A stretch of DNA of 64,000 nt from Zhongshania sp. R06B22 (GCF_040892595.1 NZ_JBFRYB010000001.1:2480001-2544000), one strand, 5' to 3'. Positions 27,612-37,778 are shown, counted from the stretch's first letter. Made by a program: numbers and translations. Notes: generated by a model from the sequence alone, not told the origin.

Positions 27612-28793
27612 CTAAACCCTGCTAACGACTAAAATTGCAATATCGTCTGGCACTTCGTCTATCTCTAATAAACCAAAGGTATTTGCTAGCTCCACCGAGC
27701 TACCCTCACCCTCTTTAAGAATATCGAGGAGGTTCAGCTCCTTTTCCTCAAGAGTTTCGCTATCCAAGACCTCTAATATACCATCTGAAAACAAGGTCAG
27801 CACTGCCCGAGGCGGAAAGCTAATGACATGATCACTGTACTCGGCATCGGTAAACAAACCAACTGGCATATCATGTTCCGGCAGGAATTCCGCAGCGCCA
27901 TCCAAGGTCAAAGCGGGAGCAGGAAGGTGGCCCGCCACTGAATAGCAGAGCTGATGGCACTTCAGGTCAAACGCGCCTACGCACATCGTCACATGCTTGC
28001 CAATACCCATTTCTAGCAGCTCACGATTTGCCAAGGTGAGCATCTTAGCCGGCGACAAAATGGCTGTTGAGCCCCTATGCAAAAAATCACTTCGTTTGCG
28101 GGCAAATAAGTTCTTCAAAAACACGGTAACGAAAGCAGAGCTTGCGCCGTGACCCGAAACGTCAGCCACAAAAAAAACCGCGTGGTCTTCTCCGACTAAA
28201 AAATAGTCGACAAAGTCTCCGCTTAGATATAGAGAAGGAAGAATGAAATGACAGAAACTATAACCGCCTATTTGCTTTGGCGTATCAGGCAGCAAAAGCT
28301 GTTGAACATGCTTACCGGCCTGCTGGTCTTGCTGCAATAGGGTTAAACTTTCGAGTAAATCCCTATTCGCATTTTCAAGCTTAGTCCGGTAGGCCAGATT
28401 CTCGCGTTTTAAGGTACCGCGCTCAGTGGCGCGATCCATTACGTGACGAATCACGTCTAAATTCTCAGCGGGTAACATCAAGTAATCGGTCGCGCCATGT
28501 CGAACCGCTTCAACCACATCAGCCAAACTCTTACGGCGGGATAAGCCAATAAGGGGTAATTCACGGGGATCGGCGGCCATCTTGCCCAGTAGATCAATAC
28601 CACGATCCTCTGGGAAATCGATATCAACCATGACAATGTCGATATCTTCTTCCCGGAAGCTCTGCATAGCATCGGCACAATCAGAGATGGCAATCACCGA
28701 CATGCCCAGATTTTCCAATGAGGACATAAACTCAGTGTGCACCGCATCGGGCTGCTGAACGAGTAAGATACTCTGGATAAAGGTTGTGTTCAT
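27612..28793 (-). CDS. Response regulator fused to SpoIIE/PP2C phosphatase (RssB-like)
   Basis: 393 residues. Residues 1-125 are a receiver fold that has lost key residues: the acidic pair after the first strand is Gln13-Gln14, and the usual Lys before Pro is Leu107 (YLMLPAE), while Asp57 is kept (VMVDIDFP). A coiled linker follows, then a PP2C/SpoIIE domain from about 175 with metal-binding signatures SGDFVDYF, VADVSGHGASSAF, FSDGILE and DDIAILVV. It should dephosphorylate the adjacent STAS protein. The receiver may act without phosphorylation (inference). Alone on its transcript with the STAS gene. Confidence 0.88.
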   Translation of the reverse strand: MNTTFIQSILLVQQPDAVHTEFMSSLENLGMSVIAISDCADAMQSFREEDIDIVMVDIDFPEDRGIDLLGKMAADPRELPLIGLSRRKSLADVVEAVRHGATDYLMLPAENLDVIRHVMDRATERGTLKRENLAYRTKLENANRDLLESLTLLQQDQQAGKHVQQLLLPDTPKQIGGYSFCHFILPSLYLSGDFVDYFLVGEDHAVFFVADVSGHGASSAFVTVFLKNLFARKRSDFLHRGSTAILSPAKMLTLANRELLEMGIGKHVTMCVGAFDLKCHQLCYSVAGHLPAPALTLDGAAEFLPEHDMPVGLFTDAEYSDHVISFPPRAVLTLFSDGILEVLDSETLEEKELNLLDILKEGEGSSVELANTFGLLEIDEVPDDIAILVVSRV

Positions 28794-28874
28794 GCGGTCT
28801 TTTTACGCGCATCAACAAAGACACACAAGGCGTATTTGTGCGCAGAATTTACGTTGGAGCAGTGAACGCTCGCT

Positions 28875-29606
28875 TTAAAAATCAAATGCTTCGAAATCCT
28901 CGCCACCAAAATCGTCTTTCAGCTTGCCGTCATTGATTAAAAAATCACGACGTTGCAGATAGACATCCTTGAAGAAAGTGTATTTATCACCGGATACTAG
29001 GTCTTCCGTTCCCAACAGCGATGCGCGAACCTGCAGCAAATCCAACATAGTCATGCCAAGTTGCACGGTACTAGGGTCAATCCCTCGGGTGATTTCAGTG
29101 TAAGAGTCTACCCCACTACCGACACTGTCCCTTAGTGTACTCGGGCCAAGCAGCGGTAACATCAGGTAGGGCCCATTACCAAGCCCCCACACAGCTAGGG
29201 TCTGACCGAAATCTTCTGAATCACGAGTTAAGCCAATGTAAGTAGCAACATCGAAGATGCCCAAAACCCCTACTGTCGTATTGATCAGAAACCGCCCACC
29301 GCTGACCAACATATCGCCGCCGTCGCCCTGCAGCGCGTTATTGCCAACGTTTTTAATCTCACCAAGATTATTAAAGAAATTGGCCAAACTTTGATCAACA
29401 AATGTCGGCGTGACTTTACGGTAGCCGCGAGCTACTGGCTGCAGCACATATTTATCTGCAGAATCATTAAACGAAAAGACCGCGCGATTAAAGCCTTCCC
29501 AGGGATCGCGAGAGTCTCCACCAATGTCAGCAGATACTGCAACGCAGTGAAATGCAGACAATATCGCCAAGACTAAGGCACAAGTTATTCGTTCCATCGG
29601 AGTCAC
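28875..29606 (-). CDS. mlaA: MlaA/VacJ-like phospholipid-asymmetry protein
   Basis: 243 residues. DPWEGFNRAVFSFND, PVARGYRKVTP, FFNNLGEIKNVGNNALQGD, FLINTTVGVLGIFDVA and GPYLMLPLLGPSTLRD are conserved MlaA stretches. The protein forms a ring in the outer membrane and removes misplaced phospholipids. The signal peptide ends near VSA-DIGG; no lipobox is seen (the Cys before it reads AFHC), unlike E. coli MlaA. No other mla genes are adjacent. Confidence 0.9.
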   Translation of the reverse strand: MTPMERITCALVLAILSAFHCVAVSADIGGDSRDPWEGFNRAVFSFNDSADKYVLQPVARGYRKVTPTFVDQSLANFFNNLGEIKNVGNNALQGDGGDMLVSGGRFLINTTVGVLGIFDVATYIGLTRDSEDFGQTLAVWGLGNGPYLMLPLLGPSTLRDSVGSGVDSYTEITRGIDPSTVQLGMTMLDLLQVRASLLGTEDLVSGDKYTFFKDVYLQRRDFLINDGKLKDDFGGEDFEAFDF

Positions 29607-29674
29607 TACTCATCAAATATAAAACGCGGGTAATACTATACGCAATGCACTGATACATGGCACTACTTCGTTAA

Positions 29675-30424
29675 TTACGGCTCTGCAATAATAAGTATAT
29701 CGAGACTCACTAATTGGGACACAAGCTCTGTCCCAAATCCATAAAGCGATTCGACTTCCGTCTGCAGCTCGCCAGCAATAACTCTTAGCAGTTCGCCAAC
29801 ACTAGGAGAAGGCGCTTCATCGAATAGCGCCAACAAGCGAGCGGTGACCGCATTAATTTCTAGGAATTCAACACTGTCGGCGCGATTGCGATACACCACA
29901 ATGTAAGTAGCTTCGCCATCAGCGTTTTGCGGGCGATTATCGACGCTAATCAAATGAACCGGGAATTGGTATGCCAGGGGCCACGCCAGCGGAGATAGAC
30001 GAAAATGACCACTTAATATGTCATCTACCATATCACCAGCAGCGGGCAAATCGCCCTCCGCAACATCCAGCGCCAGCTCAACCCATTCGTAATGAGCAAG
30101 TTCGGACAAAAAAGGCGGATCAATATCAAGTCCGCTGCGCTGGGACTGCAGATACTCAAGAAACTCTTCGGCAATCTTCAAGAAGTACGGGCTGGCGCAC
30201 TGGTGCTTTATCATAAAATCTCGCACCAACACATCCCAGTCGACATCGCTATATAGGCTGCGGCATACAGGGAAGCCATTACTCAAAAAGCTATTGATAT
30301 TGTTAAAAAATAAGTCGCGGTAAATTCCTAGCCTGCGACTTTCAATACCTTGCGGCGCAGTGCGGTGATCTGGATCCCGAATAAACTGGGTGAATTCACG
30401 CTGAACACGCTGAAACTCACTCAT
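29675..30424 (-). CDS. DUF2063 partner protein of an MNIO enzyme (HvfC/BufC type)
   Basis: 249 residues. The N-terminal DUF2063 region ([45 protein letters not shown]) is clear, and the C-terminal part has the [12 protein letters not shown] motif. In related systems this protein delivers the precursor peptide to the MNIO oxygenase. Its start overlaps the MNIO gene by 4 nt, indicating coupled translation, and it is the last gene of the operon. Confidence 0.88.
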   Translation of the reverse strand: MSEFQRVQREFTQFIRDPDHRTAPQGIESRRLGIYRDLFFNNINSFLSNGFPVCRSLYSDVDWDVLVRDFMIKHQCASPYFLKIAEEFLEYLQSQRSGLDIDPPFLSELAHYEWVELALDVAEGDLPAAGDMVDDILSGHFRLSPLAWPLAYQFPVHLISVDNRPQNADGEATYIVVYRNRADSVEFLEINAVTARLLALFDEAPSPSVGELLRVIAGELQTEVESLYGFGTELVSQLVSLDILIIAEP

Positions 30425-31305
30425 CGCCTGACAACCCTAGGCGCCGCAGAGGACACATCTAAAGACTGGATTTGTTGAGACTGCTTAATACGCTCGACTT
30501 CTAACAACAGCTCGGCCATGGGGGGAAAGTTAAAGTCTCGTTCCAATAGCGTTGGTAGCGGTCCACAGCGGGCATAAGCCGCGTCTAGTAAGGCCCAAAC
30601 GGGATCGATAACATCGGCGCCGTGGGTGTCAACTCGAAGATCTTCAGCCTCATCAAAATGACCGGCGATATGCACATATTTCGCACGACCAAGTGACAGT
30701 GAATTCAAAAATTCATAGGGATCGTAGCCATGATTAATGCTATTTACATAGATATTATTCACATCTAATAGAAGCTCGCAATCAGACTCTGCGAGCACTG
30801 CATTTATAAATTCGCTCTCACTCATTTGCTGGGCAGGCGCCGCATAGTAGGAGGCATTTTCCAGCAAAATACGCCGCCCTAGAACGTCCTGCACTCGCTT
30901 CACCCGATCCGCAACATGGTGAACAGCCTCCTCCGTGAAAGGAATAGGCAACAAATCGTATAGCTGCCCCTCATCACCGCAGTAGGTCAAATGTTCGGAA
31001 TACAAAGGACAATCAAAGTCTGTCATAAACTGCTTTATATCTTTTAACAAACCAGCGTCCAGTGGCGAAAATCCACCAATATTCAACGATAGTCCATGCA
31101 AATACACTGGATAGCGCTCCGCAATTTCGCGAAACGAGCGACCATAACGGCCGCCAATACCTATCCAGTTCTCTGGGGCAACTTCTATAAAATCAATATC
31201 ACCCGGCTTCAGTTCTTTGATCGCAGGTATTAGACCGCGCCGCAGGCCAAGACCTGCAAGCCCAAGCCCGCTATTTGCTGTTCTTTCCGCCATTGATATT
31301 GCCAT
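30421..31305 (-). CDS. DUF692 multinuclear non-heme iron oxidase (HvfB/BufB type)
   Basis: 294 residues, TIM-barrel MNIO. The iron ligands lie in conserved stretches: [61 protein letters not shown] and LLERDFN. Enzymes of this family convert Cys-containing motifs of RiPP precursors into oxazolone/thioamide or related groups, giving copper-binding peptides. It follows the Cys-rich precursor gene by 39 bp and overlaps the DUF2063 partner. Either Met1 or Met5 could be the start. Confidence 0.92.
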   Translation of the reverse strand: MAISMAERTANSGLGLAGLGLRRGLIPAIKELKPGDIDFIEVAPENWIGIGGRYGRSFREIAERYPVYLHGLSLNIGGFSPLDAGLLKDIKQFMTDFDCPLYSEHLTYCGDEGQLYDLLPIPFTEEAVHHVADRVKRVQDVLGRRILLENASYYAAPAQQMSESEFINAVLAESDCELLLDVNNIYVNSINHGYDPYEFLNSLSLGRAKYVHIAGHFDEAEDLRVDTHGADVIDPVWALLDAAYARCGPLPTLLERDFNFPPMAELLLEVERIKQSQQIQSLDVSSAAPRVVRR

Positions 31306-31344
31306 TATCGCCTAGAGTTTCCTTTATGCTAAAAACGCCGCCTC

Positions 31345-31737
31345 TTATTTAGCTGCACCGCAAGACGCTTCCTTAGCGGCCTTATCACCACCGCACTGCC
31401 CTTCCATAGCGGCCTTGTCTGCGCCACACTTCGCTTCACCACATTTGCCTTCATGGGCTGATTTTGCTTTGTCTGCTCCGCACTTCGCTTCGCCACATTT
31501 ACCTTCATGGGCGGCTTTTGCTTTGTCTGCACCACAACTTGCCTCGCCGGCCTTCTCTGCGCCGCACTTGGCCTCTGATTTAGCTGCCTTGTCGGAACTG
31601 CCCATCGCCAACTCGTAGCCTGAGCTAAGCTGTTTTGCCGCAAAGGGATTGCTATCAGCCATTGCCGGACTGACAGCAGAAGCCAACATTGCAACACCAA
31701 ACGCTGCAGCTAGGGGTTTTTTAGTAAAAGACGCCAT
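31345..31737 (-). CDS. Cys-rich RiPP precursor with EGKCG motifs (HvfA type)
   Basis: 130 residues. A Sec-type signal peptide cleaves after AMA (residue 27). From residue 55 the protein is Ala/Lys/Glu/Gly-rich with eight Cys (58, 68, 81, 86, 99, 104, 115, 126), each followed by Gly. Two exact-length 18-residue repeats (69-86, 87-104; GADKAK-AHEGKCGEAKC) differ at one residue. EGKC occurs twice and EGQC once; EGKC is the motif modified by MNIO enzymes in Haemophilus HvfA. The modified peptide likely binds copper in the periplasm. It is first in the operon with the MNIO and DUF2063 genes; the promoter must lie in 31738-31961. Confidence 0.88.
   Translation of the reverse strand: MASFTKKPLAAAFGVAMLASAVSPAMADSNPFAAKQLSSGYELAMGSSDKAAKSEAKCGAEKAGEASCGADKAKAAHEGKCGEAKCGADKAKSAHEGKCGEAKCGADKAAMEGQCGGDKAAKEASCGAAK
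31426..31533. repeat. Two 54-bp tandem units inside the RiPP precursor gene
   Basis: Units 31480-31533 and 31426-31479 encode the two 18-residue EGKCGEAKC repeats. They keep the frame, so unit number, and with it the number of modifiable Cys, could change by slippage or recombination. Confidence 0.85.
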
Positions 31738-31961
31738 TTATTTATCCTTATCGACTGAGTGCCGAATTATTAATAAGCTAAGTAAGATTGAATATCCTCG
31801 TTACTGTCGATGCATCTCGGCACCTCCTAGTAACAATCACCATTTCTAGCATAGCCGCATCAGAAAATTTAACAACACAGGGTAAGGTGTACGCTAAAAC
31901 GCCCATTCCCGACCCCGACATCGAAAATTGTTGCGGCTGTAATAAAGAGACGGGCTTACCC

Positions 31962-34900
31962 TTAAAATGTTACATCTTGGCAGACGCTTTTCCACAGCTG
32001 CTTGAGCCGTTTCTCGGATACCGGTGAGCGAGTACCTATGTTTTGCGCGAATAACGATATACGAAACTCTTCCAACTGCCACCGGTACTCTCGCAACGTT
32101 AAATGCGACCTAGCCCCCTCCGGCGACTTTGTCAGAAATTCCAGCAGTTGTTGTTGCAGGGGTTCTATAATCAAGGTGCACTGTCTATCCCGCTGATAGT
32201 GACCATCTAATTTAGTCAGACGCTGCAGGATTGCCCGTAAATACCGCGGATACTGCTGCAATTCTTCGCGAGTTTGCTCAGTAATAAAACCATCGAAAAA
32301 CAAACCCTCCAACTGCTTATTGACGTCGTTGATACTGTGAATCCAGCTCAATGACTTGAGCTTTTTGAGTGCACGTCTAATATCAGAGTAATGCCCTAGA
32401 ACCTCTATCAGCAGAACCGCATAGCTCTCTGCATCTCCAGTAAAACTTGCACGCCCGGCCTGCCAAAGCGTTTCAAAATCATCATCGGATTCTGGCAATT
32501 TATCTGGATCAATTGCAAAACTTTGCCGCGCGGCAGCCAGCAAGCAATCCTCAATCCAGCGCTTTTTCTGCTCACCAACAGCGGCGAACTGCAGCTGCAC
32601 GGCGTTGTTGCGAAACAAATTGGCTCTAAGTAATTTGACTTGCTGGGACATCCGCAGGAGTAGCAGGCGCAGCACCCCGTAAAGGCTCTTCTGCCGTGCA
32701 TCTTGCTCCGACTCAGCCAGCTCTAGAACCACGCTTTCGCCGTCATCCCGCAAACAAGGGTAGGCGGTCAAGACTGCCCCACCGCGCTTAAATTCATGGC
32801 GTTTTTCTAAGGTGCCAAAATTCCAGTCCTGAAGTACCTTGCTGCTAAAGCCGCCGCTGCTCTCCTCCGCAATGCCCTGCTGAACTTGATCTGCAAGCTG
32901 GGCTTTTAGTTTGAGTAAATCGCGACCTTGAGCAAGCAATTTACCGCCGCTATCTAGAACCCGAATATTCATTAGATAGTAATCATCAATGCGATTTACT
33001 GCCCACTCGTTTACATCGATCTTCAGGCCGCTCAGCCTGTGCAATGCCGTCGCAAGTTGCGGCAGCAGGGCTTGATCACCCGCCTTAATCATAGGTAGAG
33101 CGCGATCAACATAATCTGGCACTGGCACTAGCTGCTTGCGTTGCGCCTTAGGTAGGGTCTTCACCAAGGCGATGCACTTCTCTCTTAATAAACCGGGCAC
33201 CAACCATTCCAAGCGACCTTCTGCTAAGTCAACTAAGTTACCCAGAGGCACGGACACACTGACACCATCTGCGGCGTGACCCGGCTCAAAGTGGTAAGCC
33301 AGTGCCAAGCTCATACCCCCGCATAGCAATGTGTCTGGAAATTGCTGTTCAGTAACATCGCCACCACCGTGGCGCATCAATTCACCGCGACTCAAGTAGA
33401 GGGTGTTCGGCGGCGCGGTTGCCTTCAACCAATGCTCTAGGTGTTTAGCGGTTATCGTACCTGCGGGGATACGCTCGTCATAAAACCGGAATAGCTCGTC
33501 GTCAGAAACCAATATATCGCGCCGGCGGGCCTTGTCTTCTATCTCAGATATCTCGCTAATCAGGCGTTTATTATGTTGATAAAAAGCCGCGCGCCCTTGA
33601 TAGCGACCTTCTACCAAACCTTGCCTAATCAGTATTTCACGACTTTCTTCAGGGGCGATAGGGCCGTAGTGAACCCGTTGCTTATCACGAATGATTAGAC
33701 CGTATAGCGCGGTCTGCTCGTAGGCCATAACGCGGCCACTGCGGGGCTGCCATTGGGGCTCGTAGTAGCTGCGCTTGAGTAGACTATCATTAATGCCGAA
33801 CACCCACTCTGGATCAATTTTTGCGACGCAACGGGCGTATAGCTGGGTGGTTTCCGCTAGTTCTGCAGCAACAATCCATTTTGGTGGCTTTTTAAACAAG
33901 CCCGAACCAGGAAAGATATGCAGCTTGCGATTGCGAGCACCGGTAAATTCGCGGCCCTCATCCTTGGTCGCAATTTGACCCAGATAAGCCGGCAATAAGG
34001 CTTTGTGAATGCTATTAAAGTCAGCTGGTTCTTTGTTTTGTTTTAAATTTAATTGCCTGCACATCAAGGTAAGCTGGTGGTGCACCTCTCGCCATTCGCG
34101 CATTCTGGTCCAAGACAAAAATTCGCGCTGACAGAGTTTTCGCCACTTACTGGTGGACAACTCTTGGCGTTGTTCCTCGGCATAGTCCCAGAGCGCAACA
34201 AAGGCAGCAAAATCTGAATCCACCTGCCAAAATCGACGGTGTTTTTCATCTGAGGCCTGGCGCTTGTCGGCCGGCCGCTCGCGGGGATCTTGAATACTCA
34301 AGGCACTGGCGATAATCAGCATCTCTCGCAGACACGAGCCCTCTGCTGCTGCCAACAGAAGGCGGCCGATACGTGGGTCAACAGGAAATCGACCTAGCTG
34401 ATCGCCAAGTTTAGTTAAGCGTCCATCACTGACCGCGCCAAGCTCTGCCAAGAGCGCAAAGCCATCGTTAACAAATTTACTATCGGGTGCATCGACAAAT
34501 GGGAATTCAGAAATATCCCCCAGCTTTAACTGCAGCATTTTCAATATTACTGCAGCTAAATTGGTGCGTTGAATTTCAGGTTCAGTGTATGCCGGTCGCC
34601 CTAGGTAGTCGGCTTCACTATAGAGCCGATAAGCTATACCTGGTGCAACCCGACCGCAGCGCCCTGCCCGCTGATTAGCACTAGCTTGGGAGATTGCCTC
34701 AATGGGCAGCCGCTGGACTTTACTGCGCACGCTGTAGCGGCTAACGCGAGCCGTGCCGCCGTCAATAACGTAACGAATACCTGGCACAGTTAATGATGTT
34801 TCTGCCACATTGGTAGCCAGTACCACCCGCCAACCGCGTCGCCCACGCAAATTAAAGATGCGCTGCTGTTCAGCGCTGCTCAACCTGGAGTACAAAGGCA

Positions 34901-35858
34901 GAACTTCGGCACCGGGCAAATCTGCATTTTTCAGATGGCGTGTTAATTCGCGAATATCACGCTCGCCGCTTAAAAACACCAAAGTATCGCCATGGCGATG
35001 TGCGCCTTCCGCCATTAACTCACGCAGGACTGCTTCCACAGCCTCACCCAAATCATTGTCGGCACTTAACTCTTGCTGCGGTCGATAGCGATACTCCACC
35101 GGAAAGCTGCGACCCGACACCTCGATAACCGGCGCATTGTTAAAGTGCGCCGAAAACCGCTCAACATCGATGGTCGCAGAGGTAATAATTAGTTTTAAAT
35201 CTGGTCGCTTAGGTAATAGTGTTTTTAAATAACCCAATAAAAAATCAATATTAAGACTGCGCTCGTGAGCCTCATCAATGATGATGGTGTCGTATTGACT
35301 TAAGAAGCGATCCTGCTGAATAGCGGCCAGTAAAATACCATCGGTCATCACTTTGATATAACTATTTGGCGACGCCACCTCTTGAAACCGAATTTGGTAG
35401 GCTATGCCATCGCCAAGCGGGGTATTTAATTCTTCTGCCAGGCGCTCAGCCACGGCCCGGGCCGCTATCCTTCTCGGCTGAGTGTGGGCAATGAGACCCG
35501 CAATACCGCGGCCCATCTCCAAACAAATTTTCGGAAGTTGAGTGGTTTTACCAGACCCTGTTTCCCCAGCCAACACCACCACCTGATGATCTGTAATTGC
35601 CTTGCGAATATCGTCGAGTCGCTGGGCAACCGGCAGGTCTTCAGGGTAAATGATTTTTGGGAGCTTATCGCGGCGCTGAGTCACCCGCAGTGCGGAGCGC
35701 TCCATTCGCTGAGCTAAAGCCAGCAGTTTATCGCCGACCGCAATATTCGCCGCAGCTTGCTTTTGCAACTGTCGACACTGCTTAGCGAGCGCAAAGCGAT
35801 CACCGAGCATACATTCATCAACGCTGGCCATTAATGAGGCCGCTGTAATTTCAGACAT
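31962..35858 (-). CDS. hrpA: ATP-dependent RNA helicase HrpA
   Basis: 1298 residues, close to the 1300 of E. coli HrpA. DEAH-box motifs: VVLAGETGSGKTTQLPK (I), IIIDEAHERSLNIDFLLGYLK (II), ITSATID (III), VLATNVAETSLTVPGIRYVID and QRAGRCGRVAPG (V/VI). The long C-terminal region (DUF3418 type) is complete. The protein resolves stalled, collided ribosomes in other bacteria. A perfect terminator hairpin stands between its start and fadD. Confidence 0.95.
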   Translation of the reverse strand: MSEITAASLMASVDECMLGDRFALAKQCRQLQKQAAANIAVGDKLLALAQRMERSALRVTQRRDKLPKIIYPEDLPVAQRLDDIRKAITDHQVVVLAGETGSGKTTQLPKICLEMGRGIAGLIAHTQPRRIAARAVAERLAEELNTPLGDGIAYQIRFQEVASPNSYIKVMTDGILLAAIQQDRFLSQYDTIIIDEAHERSLNIDFLLGYLKTLLPKRPDLKLIITSATIDVERFSAHFNNAPVIEVSGRSFPVEYRYRPQQELSADNDLGEAVEAVLRELMAEGAHRHGDTLVFLSGERDIRELTRHLKNADLPGAEVLPLYSRLSSAEQQRIFNLRGRRGWRVVLATNVAETSLTVPGIRYVIDGGTARVSRYSVRSKVQRLPIEAISQASANQRAGRCGRVAPGIAYRLYSEADYLGRPAYTEPEIQRTNLAAVILKMLQLKLGDISEFPFVDAPDSKFVNDGFALLAELGAVSDGRLTKLGDQLGRFPVDPRIGRLLLAAAEGSCLREMLIIASALSIQDPRERPADKRQASDEKHRRFWQVDSDFAAFVALWDYAEEQRQELSTSKWRKLCQREFLSWTRMREWREVHHQLTLMCRQLNLKQNKEPADFNSIHKALLPAYLGQIATKDEGREFTGARNRKLHIFPGSGLFKKPPKWIVAAELAETTQLYARCVAKIDPEWVFGINDSLLKRSYYEPQWQPRSGRVMAYEQTALYGLIIRDKQRVHYGPIAPEESREILIRQGLVEGRYQGRAAFYQHNKRLISEISEIEDKARRRDILVSDDELFRFYDERIPAGTITAKHLEHWLKATAPPNTLYLSRGELMRHGGGDVTEQQFPDTLLCGGMSLALAYHFEPGHAADGVSVSVPLGNLVDLAEGRLEWLVPGLLREKCIALVKTLPKAQRKQLVPVPDYVDRALPMIKAGDQALLPQLATALHRLSGLKIDVNEWAVNRIDDYYLMNIRVLDSGGKLLAQGRDLLKLKAQLADQVQQGIAEESSGGFSSKVLQDWNFGTLEKRHEFKRGGAVLTAYPCLRDDGESVVLELAESEQDARQKSLYGVLRLLLLRMSQQVKLLRANLFRNNAVQLQFAAVGEQKKRWIEDCLLAAARQSFAIDPDKLPESDDDFETLWQAGRASFTGDAESYAVLLIEVLGHYSDIRRALKKLKSLSWIHSINDVNKQLEGLFFDGFITEQTREELQQYPRYLRAILQRLTKLDGHYQRDRQCTLIIEPLQQQLLEFLTKSPEGARSHLTLREYRWQLEEFRISLFAQNIGTRSPVSEKRLKQLWKSVCQDVTF

Positions 35859-35873
35859 AAATACCGTATCAAT

Positions 35874-35901
35874 AAAAAAGGCGCCACAAGGCGCCTTTTT
35901 T
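35874..35901. terminator. Perfect bidirectional terminator between fadD and hrpA
   Basis: A 12-bp stem with AAAAAAGGCGCC (35874-35885) and GGCGCCTTTTTT (35890-35901) around ACAA. T-runs lie on both strands. It ends the fadD transcript, which would otherwise run into hrpA. Confidence 0.92.
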
Positions 35902-35917
35902 GTTAAATGCTGATGAC

Positions 35918-37624
35918 TTACTCAGCTTTAGCGAGCTTGGCAAGCTCCTCGTCGCGAAGCGAACGACGCAATACCTTGCCCACATTCGTTTTAGGCAGTT
36001 CATCACGCACTTCGATGTAACGCGGCAGTTTATAGCCGGTTAAGCGTTCACGCAAAAATGCTTTTAATTCCACCTTATCAATATCGCCTTTTTTAGCGGC
36101 AACAAAGATTTTTACGGCTTCACCAGACTTTTCATCAGGTACACCAATTGCCGCGCATTCGGCTATATTAGGATGTTCACTCAGCACGTCTTCAATTTCA
36201 TTAGGGTAAACATTAAAGCCAGAGACAATAATCATATCTTTCATGCGGTCTACAATCCGCATATATCCGTCATCCTGAACTACTGCAACGTCGCCAGTAT
36301 GCAACCAACCATCTTTAATCGTCTTATCGGTTTCATCTTGACGCTGCCAATAGCCCATCATCACCTGCGGACCACGCACACACAACTCGCCGCGCTCGCC
36401 GATACCGACATCTTCACCAGACTCGGTAACAATACGAATCTCAGTGCCAGGTAGAGCAATACCGATGGTACCAATTTGGTTTGCGCCACCGGGGTTAATC
36501 GATACCACCGGTGAGGTTTCCGTTAGCCCGTAGCCTTCATATACTTCGGCACCCGTCATTGCCATCCACTCTTTCGCTGCGCCCGCTGTTAGCGCCATGC
36601 CGCCAGACAGGGTTGCCTTCACTGAGGAGAAGTCTAAGGATTTAAAGTCGGCGTGATTACAAAGTTGAACAAACAGGGTATTGATCCCGCTCATACCGCT
36701 CCAGCGCCAGCGCTTCATTTCTTTAATCACGGTATCTAGGTCACGCGGATTTGGGATAAGCACCGCGTGGTTGCCCTGCATCATCACGCAGAATGTCAGC
36801 ATAAAAGAGTAAATATGGTATAGCGGCAGTGGCGACAAAAAGATTTCAGCCGCCTCTTTTAGACCGTAGCTTTCAAACAACTGCTTGCTCTGTAATACAT
36901 TCGCCATTAAGTTGCGGTGGCTAATCATTGCGCCTTTAGAAACACCGGTGGTGCCACCAGTATACTGCAGCAATGCAATATCTTCGGCTGTGGGTGCAGC
37001 TGGGGTATAACGCCCACTTTTACCAAGCGATAGTACCTTGCGGTAAGCAAGCGCATTATTAAAACTGACGTCTGGCACCATCTTTTTAACATGCTTAACC
37101 ACCGTGTTAATCAATGGCCGCTTGATACCAGTATGTAGATCGCCGATTTCAGTCACGATAACGGTTTCTACCGCCGTGTCTGCCACCACAGCCGCTGCCG
37201 CTTCGGCAACATTTGCCAACACCACCAAGACCTTGGCACCGGAATCAATTAGTTGATGCTTAAGCTCGCGTTCGCTGTAGAGCGGGTTGGTATTAACCAC
37301 AACCATCCCAGCCCGAATCGCCCCAAACAGGGCAACGGGATACTGGAGAATATTCGGCATTTGCAAGGCGATACGATCACCGGCTTGCAAATTAGTATGG
37401 TTTTGCAGGTAAGAAGCAAATTGCGCCGATAGCACATCCAACTCACGGTAGCTTAGCGTCTTGCCCATACAGGACACTACTGGCTGGTCGGCAAACGCTG
37501 TCGCGCAGTAGGCAAACATGTCCACCAAATTAGCGTACTGATTCAAGTCAATACTACTAGGTAGGCTAGCCCTCTCTCGTGCCGCGCTTATGGCTGCTGC
37601 GATCTCTTCTCTTGCTGCTGACAA
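35918..37624 (-). CDS. fadD: Long-chain acyl-CoA synthetase (FadD type)
   Basis: 568 residues, AMP-forming. Motifs: LLQYTGGTTGVSKGAMISHRN (P-loop, quoted in part), YEGYGLTETSPVVSINP, GWLHTGDVAVVQDDGYMRIVDRMKDMIIVSGFNVYPNEIE and the C-terminal Lys in LPKTNVGKVLRRSLRD. It activates fatty acids to acyl-CoA for beta-oxidation or phospholipid synthesis. A single gene with its own terminator. Confidence 0.94.
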   Translation of the reverse strand: MSAAREEIAAAISAARERASLPSSIDLNQYANLVDMFAYCATAFADQPVVSCMGKTLSYRELDVLSAQFASYLQNHTNLQAGDRIALQMPNILQYPVALFGAIRAGMVVVNTNPLYSERELKHQLIDSGAKVLVVLANVAEAAAAVVADTAVETVIVTEIGDLHTGIKRPLINTVVKHVKKMVPDVSFNNALAYRKVLSLGKSGRYTPAAPTAEDIALLQYTGGTTGVSKGAMISHRNLMANVLQSKQLFESYGLKEAAEIFLSPLPLYHIYSFMLTFCVMMQGNHAVLIPNPRDLDTVIKEMKRWRWSGMSGINTLFVQLCNHADFKSLDFSSVKATLSGGMALTAGAAKEWMAMTGAEVYEGYGLTETSPVVSINPGGANQIGTIGIALPGTEIRIVTESGEDVGIGERGELCVRGPQVMMGYWQRQDETDKTIKDGWLHTGDVAVVQDDGYMRIVDRMKDMIIVSGFNVYPNEIEDVLSEHPNIAECAAIGVPDEKSGEAVKIFVAAKKGDIDKVELKAFLRERLTGYKLPRYIEVRDELPKTNVGKVLRRSLRDEELAKLAKAE

Positions 37625-37778
37625 AGTTGTCCCCTCATAAAAGCTGCTTGCGATTAAATAAGAACCCAGACAATAGGCAATCTGAGCACAAGTAATGAAC
37701 CGGGGAAGCTATCGGCATTTGTGTTCACTGTCAACACTCGCCGGGATATGAGAGTAATTTGCGTCGCATTCGCCACCG

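Noticed and set aside
31329..31700. Second minus-strand ORF overlapping the RiPP precursor
   Set aside because: It is a shadow in another frame of the low-complexity repeat region; the precursor frame has a signal peptide and family motifs.
31788..32027. Plus-strand ORF near the hrpA 3' end with a Cys-Cys-Gly-Cys stretch
   Set aside because: It lies partly antisense to hrpA, has no ribosome-binding site or family resemblance, and looks like a chance frame.
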